A program made the translations under genes and the position numbers. 10,189 bases of DNA, from NCBI GenBank assembly GCA_030620005.1, contig JAUXAJ010000194.1, forward strand, positions 1 through 10,189, written 5' to 3'. This stretch comes from Promethearchaeota archaeon (GTDB taxonomy: Archaea; Asgardarchaeota; Lokiarchaeia; Sigynarchaeales; SOKP01). Below the pieces are notes generated by a model. The model worked only from the letters and a program-made list of their open reading frames with translations. It ran no database searches and was not told where the DNA came from. This document shows, in pieces, positions 1 to 5,262 of the stretch. Each line of letters starts with the position of its first letter. Positions within the stretch are counted from its first letter, which is position 1.

Positions 1-706
1 TAGGGCACCGTTCTACGCACTTACCGCATTTAACACAATTTTTGTAAGGACCAGCAAGTCTCTTGTCTGCGTCTGATGGTAATTTACAATCAATAACTAT
101 ACTTCCGCATCGCATTGCAATTCCCCTTTCGTTTATGAACCCATCGCTTAAACCAAAGGATCCTAAGCCCGAAGCGAAGCACATGTGTCTATGCGACCAG
201 GTGGACGCCCATACGCCTTGACGAGTATCTTCGTGTTTTCTATATATTCTAAATAATTTTCTTTCCGCCATTGGCGCAACTCCGTCAATTCCGAACTCTT
301 TTTTTAGTTCACTTAGCAAAAATTTCCATAATTTTTGGTTCGATTTTTCACCGTAAAGCTTGGTATGGGCCCATCGCTCGGATGACCATTCTTTAGAATA
401 CTCGAGATTTTCTTTTTTAGTAATTTTATTCATTGGAAGTATAAACGCCACAACGGTAAGATTTTCCGTTGAATCGAATTCAATATTTTTTAAGTCGCAA
501 TATTTGGCATGGGCTTCTACTGGCGTTAAATGGAAAGGACCGACAAATTTTTTATATTCTTCAAAAATGGGATCGTTTCCCGAACAAAATCCAACAATGA
601 CATTGGGTTCCCAAAAGAGTATGCCATCAACGCCCGTCATCCTATTACTTTCGTCTTCCTTTAAAAAAGTATTAATTTTTTCAAGGAACCAATCTTTATT
701 TAACAT
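1..706 (-). CDS. QueG-like (epoxyqueuosine reductase/reductive dehalogenase superfamily) 4Fe-4S protein, 3' end outside window
   Basis: The frame is open from an ATG at 704-706 to the left edge, giving 235 visible residues. Residues 171-207 hold a block typical of QueG-like proteins, with SHRHMCFASGLGSFGLSDG followed by GIAMRCGS. A ferredoxin motif C224-x2-C227-x2-C230-x3-C234-P follows at the edge. In the family this architecture is a Rossmann-like corrinoid-binding domain followed by two [4Fe-4S] clusters that deliver electrons to a reducible substrate; only the first cluster motif is visible. No queuosine gene is next to it, so tRNA modification is not supported. More likely it is one of the many uncharacterised archaeal QueG-like paralogues. 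It is co-directional with the EFR1 ferredoxin and a second QueG-like gene. A TATA box lies about 28 bases before the ATG and there is no Shine-Dalgarno sequence, which suggests a leaderless mRNA. The superfamily call is fairly sure; the substrate is unknown. Confidence 0.78.
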   Translation of the reverse strand, partial: MLNKDWFLEKINTFLKEDESNRMTGVDGILFWEPNVIVGFCSGNDPIFEEYKKFVGPFHLTPVEAHAKYCDLKNIEFDSTENLTVVAFILPMNKITKKENLEYSKEWSSERWAHTKLYGEKSNQKLWKFLLSELKKEFGIDGVAPMAERKLFRIYRKHEDTRQGVWASTWSHRHMCFASGLGSFGLSDGFINERGIAMRCGSIVIDCKLPSDADKRLAGPYKNCVKCGKCVERCP

Positions 707-721
707 TGCTTTAATTATTCT

Positions 722-742
722 TACAAGTTTTTATATTTGTTG
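722..742 (-). promoter_or_regulatory. TATA promoter of the partial QueG-like gene, leaderless geometry
   Basis: On the minus strand this reads CAACAAATATAAAAACTTG. The TATA core AAATATAAAA is centred near 734. Archaeal transcription starts about 25 bases downstream, which places the first transcribed base within a few bases of the ATG at 706. No purine-rich ribosome binding site precedes the ATG. Confidence 0.4.
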
Positions 743-773
743 AAAATGTGTTTTGGTTATATCTTTTGTCACT

Positions 774-840
774 GAATTTTTTCTTGAAACTCTTCAAATA
801 TAATTTTTTCTTGGAACTCTTCAAATAGAACTCTTCATAT
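774..840 (-). repeat. 27-bp tandem repeat (2 copies plus a partial) at the 3' end of the EFR1 gene
   Basis: Two copies of a 27-bp unit lie at 774-800 and 801-827, differing at a few positions. A 13-bp partial copy follows at 828-840. The unit is nine codons long. In the frame of the EFR1 gene it would encode LFEEFQEKI then IFEEFQEKI, directly beyond that gene's TGA stop at 835-837, with a second stop at 769-771. The partial copy, which contains the TGA, lacks two T residues present in the full copies. Confidence 0.85.
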
Positions 841-1617
841 AATTAAGTCCTTAATTGTAATTTCAGGATTGCGATATCTTTTTCTGTCAATGGTACTTTT
901 GCCGTACTGAATGGACTCTTCAGTACAATAGTTAATGCAAGCAAGACATTGTTGACACTCGTGCTGCCATTTTGGCTTCCCATCCACGAGTATTATGTTA
1001 TTTACTGGACAAATTTCTTCACACGTACCGCAGGCGTTGCAATTTTCATCAGCAAAGAATAACTCATCACTATCATTAACATTTTTATGAAATTTGAGAT
1101 TTCCTCTCTCAAATCTATACTTTTTTCCTTCAACGATTTCTATATCAAGATTCTTTCGATTTTCTTTAATTAATTCAGCAATTTCTTTCGCCTTGGCTTT
1201 TGCCTTATCAATTACGAGTTTATTCTCTTCTTCTGATGTTGTACTAGGTTGTAAAATGAAATTATCGGGCGTCGTGATATAAAATCCTGCGCTCAGAGTT
1301 TTTGATTTCTTTCGAAGAATCTTCTCTAACTGGATTAGAGGTGCGCCATCTATGTCTCCAGCTCTTGTAACGACAGCAAATATGTAATCTGAATTCTTGA
1401 GTTCGATCTTATCAACGAAGTCGTTCATGATTTTAGGCAGTCCATAATAATATAAGGGGAAAACAAAACCAACTTTTTTAGTGATGGAGATCGGGTGATC
1501 TTCGCGCCAAACCTTCGCAATCGGCAATATCTTACAATCATCTAACTCTCCACGAAGTTCTCTCGCAATTACCAATGAATTGCCAGTTCCGGTAAAATAA
1601 TATAGTGTTGTATTCAC
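835..1617 (-). CDS. EFR1 family ferrodoxin (flavodoxin-like domain fused to 2x[4Fe-4S] ferredoxin)
   Basis: The 260-residue protein starts at GTG (1615-1617). The N-terminus carries the flavodoxin FMN phosphate-binding loop, FTGTGNS, at residues 8-14. A Rossmann-like flavodoxin fold runs to about residue 165, with the VFPLYYYGLPK segment at 52-62. The C-terminus has two ferredoxin motifs: C193-x2-C196-x2-C199-x3-C203-P and C221-x2-C224-x2-C227-x3-C231. This length and order match the EFR1 family, cytoplasmic electron carriers common in anaerobes and Asgard archaea. It lies between two QueG-like genes on the same strand, so it could pass electrons to them; that partnership is inferred from position only. 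The second cluster lacks the usual proline after its last cysteine (CTEE). An in-frame repeat lies just past the stop codon and may be a lost C-terminal extension. Confidence 0.93.
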   Translation of the reverse strand: MNTTLYYFTGTGNSLVIARELRGELDDCKILPIAKVWREDHPISITKKVGFVFPLYYYGLPKIMNDFVDKIELKNSDYIFAVVTRAGDIDGAPLIQLEKILRKKSKTLSAGFYITTPDNFILQPSTTSEEENKLVIDKAKAKAKEIAELIKENRKNLDIEIVEGKKYRFERGNLKFHKNVNDSDELFFADENCNACGTCEEICPVNNIILVDGKPKWQHECQQCLACINYCTEESIQYGKSTIDRKRYRNPEITIKDLII

Positions 1618-1660
1618 GCAAGCTCAACTTTTGTTTAAACTTAATTGAACAAATGAAATA

Positions 1661-1680
1661 TTTTATATTTTATAAAAAAA
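1661..1680 (-). promoter_or_regulatory. TATA-rich promoter of the EFR1 ferredoxin gene
   Basis: The minus strand carries TTTTATAAAATATAAAA within the 72-bp gap behind the second QueG-like gene. The TATA lies 50-60 bases before the GTG start, so the expected transcription start near 1645 would leave a leader of about 28 nt. The ribosome binding site is weak. The gene may therefore have its own promoter, although co-transcription with the upstream QueG-like gene is not excluded. Confidence 0.4.
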
Positions 1681-1689
1681 AGAATTAAT

Positions 1690-2832
1690 TTAAAAATTAT
1701 TAGCTACTTTTTCTTTTCTAATTTCTACTTTTAATTTTTGTTTTGTCTTCCTTGATGCGCGCTTATAATCTGTAGTATATAAGCGTTGATGCTTGGGATT
1801 CATTGCTTTAAAGGCTCTTTTTGCCTCTTCAGGTGGAAGGATCATTATTTCTCCGTTTTCTTTTTGAACCACGCAGCCGGAATTCTTGAGAATTTTGTAA
1901 TTTTTCGCTGTTTCTTTCGGATCGCCAAAACATATATTATTACAGTTTCCGCAGGATAGTTGGATATTTGTACCTAAACCCGATGTGGATTCATAGCCAT
2001 CTGAACCATCAGGAATCTTAGGCCATCTAGATTTTATCCTAATCGCATGATACATCAAGCGGGCCGCTTCATCTTCGTTCTCAGGATATTCGTATCTGCC
2101 AGGGCTCCAAGTTGAGAATTTTCCACTGTGATGTAACCCGTTAAAGCCTCCGCACACTATAATACATCGATTCTTATCAATGCGTTTGGCATAAGAATAT
2201 TCATGACCTCCTAACGTGAATGAGAACACTTCTTCATCGGAAAACATTTTGAATCCGCAAACTCTTGCACATAGTTTGCAGTTATTACAGAACGATTCCT
2301 CAGGAGGTATGGGATCTGTTGGTTCAAGTTCCGCTGTTGTAACCAAGCCCCCTAAGAGGATCACGGTTCCAATCCCCTTAATACCCACGTTTCCTGACCA
2401 GCCGAAAGATGCAACTCCAGAACAGACCGAAACATATCGAAGTGAAAGTTCAGGCATCAGTACCATCCTCCATCCCGGAATATCTTCACGATACTTGTTA
2501 TTTGGAAAAAAGGCCTTTGCCTTGAAACCTTTTTCTTCGAGAATATGAGCAATTTCCTTAGACATATTATAAACTTTTATGTGGAGGTCAAACTGATCTT
2601 TCTCATAATCAGAGCGACCATTTGGAAGTTCTTTTGCCAAAAACGCTCGAATTACTTTTTTATTAAAGGGCATTGCGAAGCAAATCGCAGTTTTTGCCCC
2701 AAATAACTTGTATGTAATGTCCGTGCAAGTGGGACCTCCTGCTAAGGATTCAGCATTGGCAAAACCTACTCGTAAAGCACCTCGATCAAGTAAGAATTGT
2801 TCAATTTCTTCATTTAAACTAATTTTGTTCAC
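1690..2832 (-). CDS. QueG-like 4Fe-4S protein (epoxyqueuosine reductase/reductive dehalogenase-like)
   Basis: The 380-residue protein starts at GTG (2830-2832). No ATG is available in frame before an upstream stop, so GTG is the likely start. Residues 1-175 form the cobalamin-reductase-like region, including the CSGVASFGWSGNVGIKGIG block at 137-155. Cluster 1 is C182-x2-C185-x2-C188-x3-C192. Cluster 2 is a shortened C294-GN-C297-NNI-C301 motif followed by GDP, typical of archaeal QueG-like paralogues rather than true QueG (usually CPWN). Between them is an insert with C223 and C227 and a conserved-looking HHSGKFSTWSPGRYEYP stretch. The C-terminus is Lys/Arg-rich. There is no Tat signal, so the protein is cytoplasmic, unlike respiratory reductive dehalogenases. 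A palindromic operator and TATA box stand upstream. The superfamily is clear; the substrate is unknown. Confidence 0.85.
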   Translation of the reverse strand: MNKISLNEEIEQFLLDRGALRVGFANAESLAGGPTCTDITYKLFGAKTAICFAMPFNKKVIRAFLAKELPNGRSDYEKDQFDLHIKVYNMSKEIAHILEEKGFKAKAFFPNNKYREDIPGWRMVLMPELSLRYVSVCSGVASFGWSGNVGIKGIGTVILLGGLVTTAELEPTDPIPPEESFCNNCKLCARVCGFKMFSDEEVFSFTLGGHEYSYAKRIDKNRCIIVCGGFNGLHHSGKFSTWSPGRYEYPENEDEAARLMYHAIRIKSRWPKIPDGSDGYESTSGLGTNIQLSCGNCNNICFGDPKETAKNYKILKNSGCVVQKENGEIMILPPEEAKRAFKAMNPKHQRLYTTDYKRASRKTKQKLKVEIRKEKVANNF

Positions 2833-2895
2833 CTTGAATATAAGTTTTATTCATGCAATTTACTTTTTTGCATTATGAAATATAAATTTTGCTTA

Positions 2896-2929
2896 CTATT
2901 TAAAAGTTTTATGCTGGTGATAATCTCCA
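2896..2929 (-). promoter_or_regulatory. Palindromic operator plus BRE/TATA promoter of the full-length QueG-like gene
   Basis: On the minus strand TGGAGATTATCACCA (2915-2929) is followed, after about 9 bases, by the TATA box CTTTTAAATAG (2896-2906). The 15-mer is an imperfect palindrome with 7-bp arms around one central base. The expected start of transcription is near 2877, leaving a leader of about 45 nt before the GTG. The same element with the same geometry precedes the DUF169 gene at 4159-4190. Placement just upstream of the TATA box would suit an activator, or a repressor that hinders TFB. The plus-strand side also has a TATA-like GAAAAGTTTTATTA (2932-2945), so the site may be bidirectional. 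Confidence 0.6.
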
Positions 2930-3027
2930 ATGAAAAGTTTTATTACAGATTAGCATCTAAATTTAAATTCATCTTTTTTGCTAATTGAAACGGTTTAAAC
3001 TTCTGGATACAACGATCTAATGTCGTT

Positions 3028-3291
3028 TTAATGTCGTTCTAAAGAAATAGTTACCGTTTTATCAACTTTATTGACTGATAAAATGTTGCAAGTAACAGGT
3101 TTGCTTGTAAATATTTTGGATAACGTTTTTTCTATTATTCCAGACAAGATATAAAAATGATATTCAAAATCTTCTGAAATGCGCAATATTTCCACGTTTT
3201 TAAAGTGATAGACGCCTTTCTCTTCTTTCTCGTTGACTGTCTCTTCAATTATCAAGTTTTTAGAGTAAAGAAGATCCAAGTATGGGTACAT
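3028..3291 (-). CDS. C-terminal half of a stop-interrupted winged-helix regulator (possible V4R/MetOD1-like sensory domain)
   Basis: This 87-codon frame begins at an ATG at 3289-3291, but the same frame is open for 22 further codons up to the TAA (3358-3360) that ends the winged-helix gene. With that one stop read through, the two pieces form a continuous protein of about 230 residues. The segment YHFYILSGIIEKTLSKIF, then TCNILSVNKVDKTVTISLE, resembles the last helix-strand-strand of V4R or methanogen-output-type ligand domains of archaeal regulators. That resemblance is weak and based on pattern only. No ribosome binding site precedes the ATG, so independent translation is doubtful. It is best read as the detached sensor half of a broken regulator. 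Confidence 0.55.
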   Translation of the reverse strand: MYPYLDLLYSKNLIIEETVNEKEEKGVYHFKNVEILRISEDFEYHFYILSGIIEKTLSKIFTSKPVTCNILSVNKVDKTVTISLERH

Positions 3292-3357
3292 CTTGCCAAA
3301 AAATTTTAAAAAATCTCTAAAAGATTTTATTTGATTTCTTAAACTTTTAGGATATTG

Positions 3358-3720
3358 TTATACCAAATAATTAAACATCGAATCTGAAATAGAATATCCA
3401 ATTTCTTTAAATTCTTCTTTTTTTGAGAATTTTCCTTTAATTCCGGATAATATTGACTTGTAAAATGCACGTACTAAGTCTATTGCAATGTATCTCCTTT
3501 CAGCGCTGAAATATAGCTTATAAACACCAATTGTTTTAGAAAGCACTTTGTTTTCTATTTCTAACTGAGAAAAATATTTTGATACTGTTATTCTTGTGGA
3601 TTTAATCCCTTCAGCTATATCTGTTATCGTGAATCCAGAGGGATTTTCTTCCAGAAAACTAAGAATTTTTTTTTTCCAATTCGTTCCTTTTCTTTTTTTC
3701 TTGCTATTATCTTGAGACAT
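3358..3720 (-). CDS. Winged helix-turn-helix transcriptional regulator, truncated by an in-frame TAA
   Basis: The 120-residue product starts at ATG (3718-3720). A basic N-terminus (KKKRKG) is followed by a winged helix at about residues 14-70. The recognition helix sits in ITDIAEGIKSTRITVSKYFSQL and the wing around KVLSKTIGVYKLYF. A helical linker (YIAIDLVRAFYKSILSGI) and the start of a second domain follow, and the frame stops at TAA 3358-3360. The frame then stays open without shift into the next 109 codons, so the ancestral protein had a C-terminal sensor domain. The gene sits between two near-identical palindromic promoter elements at 2915-2929 and 4160-4174, so it is the natural candidate to bind them. 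Whether the truncated form still binds DNA, or the stop is a sequencing error, cannot be told here. Confidence 0.72.
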   Translation of the reverse strand: MSQDNSKKKRKGTNWKKKILSFLEENPSGFTITDIAEGIKSTRITVSKYFSQLEIENKVLSKTIGVYKLYFSAERRYIAIDLVRAFYKSILSGIKGKFSKKEEFKEIGYSISDSMFNYLV

Positions 3721-3775
3721 TTTTGTTTTAACTCTCGTTAATTTTTTTCTCTATAGGACTTGTTAACATGGACCT

Positions 3776-3886
3776 TTATGGTCTTAAAAAATCAGGGTTT
3801 CCCCTACAAATTAATTGACAATTACCGCAAGTTAATTTTAAGAACATGCTCATTTTTAACTTCCTTCCGATTGAAGAAGTAATCAT
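3776..3886 (-). pseudogene. Relic of a third QueG-like gene (second Fe-S cluster region)
   Basis: A 36-codon frame from ATG 3884-3886 to TAA 3776-3778 encodes LKLTCGNCQLICRGNPDF in its second half. This matches the cluster 2 region of the neighbouring full-length QueG-like protein (QLSCGNCNNICFGDPKE), including all three cysteines and the GN/GD-P that follows. The residues before it (about MITSSIGRKLKM) and the DNA after the stop show no likeness to the family. No ribosome binding site is seen. It reads as a surviving scrap of a deleted paralogue, and the degenerate promoter element at 4000-4039 points towards it. A genuine small cysteine peptide is a less likely alternative. Confidence 0.6.
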
Positions 3887-3999
3887 TTGAACTTGTTTTA
3901 TTCATAGACCATCAAAAAATCTTTTAAGTCCTTGTTTAATGATATTTTCAATCGATCTCTACTTAGAATACTTTTTATAGCTTAACAATTATTAAAAAA

Positions 4000-4039
4000 T
4001 GAAGAACATTTAAAAATTATCACCAGTGTTAATCTCCAG
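4000..4039 (-). promoter_or_regulatory. Third, degenerate copy of the operator/TATA element, facing the QueG-like relic
   Basis: On the minus strand CTGGAGATTAACACTG (4024-4039) matches the other operators at 12 of 15 core positions. It overlaps a further half-site TGGTGAT (4019-4025) and is followed by an AT-rich TATA-like TTTTTAAATG (near 4008-4017). It would transcribe leftwards into the relic at 3776-3886 and then the winged-helix gene, whose ATG lies about 260 bases beyond the expected transcription start. It may be the leftover promoter of the lost gene or an autoregulatory site of the regulator. Confidence 0.45.
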
Positions 4040-4047
4040 AAAAAGAA

Positions 4048-4073
4048 TTTGTTTTAGATTTTTGTTTTAGATT
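4048..4073. repeat. Perfect 13-bp tandem duplication
   Basis: TTTGTTTTAGATT occurs twice back to back at 4048-4060 and 4061-4073. It lies in non-coding DNA between the degenerate and intact operator copies. No function is evident; replication slippage is the simplest explanation. Confidence 0.8.
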
Positions 4074-4158
4074 TATAAAAATTCAAGACATCAGAGGGTT
4101 CTTCTCTTTTCTTATAGTTAATATAATAAAGCGGGAGAATTCCAAATAGCATTATTCT

Positions 4159-4190
4159 CTGGAGATAATCACCAATGAAAAGTTTAAAAA
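4159..4190 (+). promoter_or_regulatory. Palindromic operator plus BRE/TATA promoter of the DUF169 gene
   Basis: TGGAGATAATCACCA (4160-4174) is followed by ATGAAAAGTTTAAAAA, which contains a BRE-like GAAAAG and a TATA-like TTTAAAAA (4183-4190). Over 27 bases (4159-4185) it matches the plus strand at 2914-2940 at 25 positions. The two differences fall at symmetry-related positions of the palindrome. Transcription would start near 4212, leaving a leader of about 45 nt that contains a ribosome binding site GAGAAGGT (4240-4247) before the ATG at 4257. Confidence 0.6.
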
Positions 4191-4256
4191 CCTTTCGTTA
4201 TTACCAAGTATTAATATATTATTCATTAAAAAAAGATGTGAGAAGGTTAATAATTA

Positions 4257-5081
4257 ATGGAAGACTTAGAACACTATAAAAAGATTGGACAAGAATTCAT
4301 CGATAAATTGAAACTTCTTACTTACCCAGTTGCAGTAAGATTAGTACCTCCAAGTGAAGAAGTTAGTTCGAACGCGCTAAGACCACACAAGGTCTTTGGG
4401 AGGGAAGTTCCGGCTTGCTTAATCTACACGTGGTGTAGACGGTCAGGATTTTCGTTTTTCTTGCAGAGTAACGACATTGCTTGTAAACCCGCGTCCATGT
4501 TGTACTTTGGCTTAGAAGAGGCAAAAAACCATCCAGAGGACATCTATGAAGCGTGGGCAAAAAAGGCAGGATATAAGAGAGATATTGGAGCCGAAAAGAA
4601 ATCTCGGGAAAAAGATGCATTTTTAATCCCAGGTGATATTGATGGCATTATAGTTACACCATTAAATTTCACGATAGTAAAACCCCACTTAGTCATGATT
4701 TTTTGTCCGCCAATAATTCTCTCACATTTAATTTTATCTGCAACTTACGATGGAGATTGTATTACTAGCCGATTTAATGGCATGGAAGCTTCTTGCAAAG
4801 AGGGTATCGTAAGGACGTATAAAACCGATCAATGTCAAGTGGTTTGTCCAGGAATGGGGGACCGAGTAATGGGAGGGGTTCAGAACGATGAAATGATCTT
4901 TTCTATTCCAGAAAGCAAGTTTGAACTTGTTCTTAACAACTTGTTTAAAGCAGGAAGCAAGCTTCTCACGACTGCTTTCGATATCCCTCATTTAAATGCC
5001 ACGCTTGGTTCGAATACTTTATTTGGGAGCCCAATAGAAGCACCAGTATGGCCGTTTTTAAGAAAAAGAAAAAAAATCTAG
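4257..5081 (+). CDS. DUF169 domain-containing protein
   Basis: The 274-residue protein starts at ATG with GAGAAGGT (4240-4247) as a well-placed ribosome binding site. DUF169 hallmarks are the early YPVAVRLVP (residues 23-31), the cysteine segment PACLIYTWC (52-60), C76 in DIACKPAS, and the signature CQVVCPGMGDRVMGG (193-207) followed by DEMIFSIPES. It spans nearly the full domain of this family, whose function is unestablished. The conserved cysteines suggest metal or Fe-S binding, but that is inference. No signal peptide is present. It is the first gene of a plus-strand run with a multi-cluster Fe-S protein and a haloalkane dehalogenase, and it shares its operator type with the QueG-like gene. 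The gene ends in an A8 run (5069-5076), after which another frame encodes a coding-like tail (see findings). Confidence 0.9.
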   Translation: MEDLEHYKKIGQEFIDKLKLLTYPVAVRLVPPSEEVSSNALRPHKVFGREVPACLIYTWCRRSGFSFFLQSNDIACKPASMLYFGLEEAKNHPEDIYEAWAKKAGYKRDIGAEKKSREKDAFLIPGDIDGIIVTPLNFTIVKPHLVMIFCPPIILSHLILSATYDGDCITSRFNGMEASCKEGIVRTYKTDQCQVVCPGMGDRVMGGVQNDEMIFSIPESKFELVLNNLFKAGSKLLTTAFDIPHLNATLGSNTLFGSPIEAPVWPFLRKRKKI

Positions 5082-5225
5082 AAGAGAATCCCGTCCTAAC
5101 GATAATGATCTTGAAAATGCTAAAGAATTTACTAAATCTCTCGTTAAATAAACCAAATAAAAAATTTATTTCATGTTGAATAATAAAGAAAATGAAGCAT
5201 TTTGAATGAAACGAATTAGTAGAAT

Positions 5226-5255
5226 AAAACTTAAATAGAGAAAAAAAAAGAGGTG
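5226..5255 (+). promoter_or_regulatory. Possible TATA box and ribosome binding site of the multi-cluster Fe-S gene
   Basis: AAAACTTAAATAGAG (5226-5240) resembles the TATA region of the QueG-like promoter. A Shine-Dalgarno-like AGAGGTG follows at 5249-5255. This site sits seven bases before an in-frame ATT (5263-5265), whereas the first in-frame ATG (5392) has no such site. The two signals compete: a start of transcription near 5259 from this TATA would exclude the Shine-Dalgarno, which would need transcription from further upstream, for example from the DUF169 promoter. Confidence 0.4.
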
Positions 5256-5262
5256 TATTAAA

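Noticed and set aside
360..743. Plus-strand 127-codon ORF
   Set aside because: It lies opposite the QueG-like coding region, which has clear Fe-S motifs. The plus-strand product is Ser/Phe-rich with no recognisable motif, typical of an antisense shadow.
835..837. TGA as a recoded sense codon (selenocysteine) in the EFR1 gene
   Set aside because: The residues after the TGA are a tandem repeat, not a redox motif, and the protein already has a full-length family C-terminus. Decay of a repeat is simpler.
774..840. CRISPR array
   Set aside because: The copies are directly adjacent with no spacers, and no cas genes are present.
2216..2548. Plus-strand 110-codon ORF inside the full-length QueG-like gene
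   Set aside because: Antisense shadow: the Ser/Pro-rich product has no motif, and the opposite strand holds conserved cysteine clusters.
1690..2832. Calling this gene queG (tRNA epoxyqueuosine reductase) or a respiratory reductive dehalogenase
   Set aside because: The second cluster motif and long insert differ from true QueG and no queuosine genes are nearby. There is no Tat signal or membrane-anchor gene as in respiratory reductive dehalogenases.
4019..4185. Insertion-sequence ends or attachment sites flanking the regulator
   Set aside because: The repeated elements are short, palindromic and correctly spaced from TATA boxes. There is no transposase or integrase and no target-site duplication, so an operator reading fits better.
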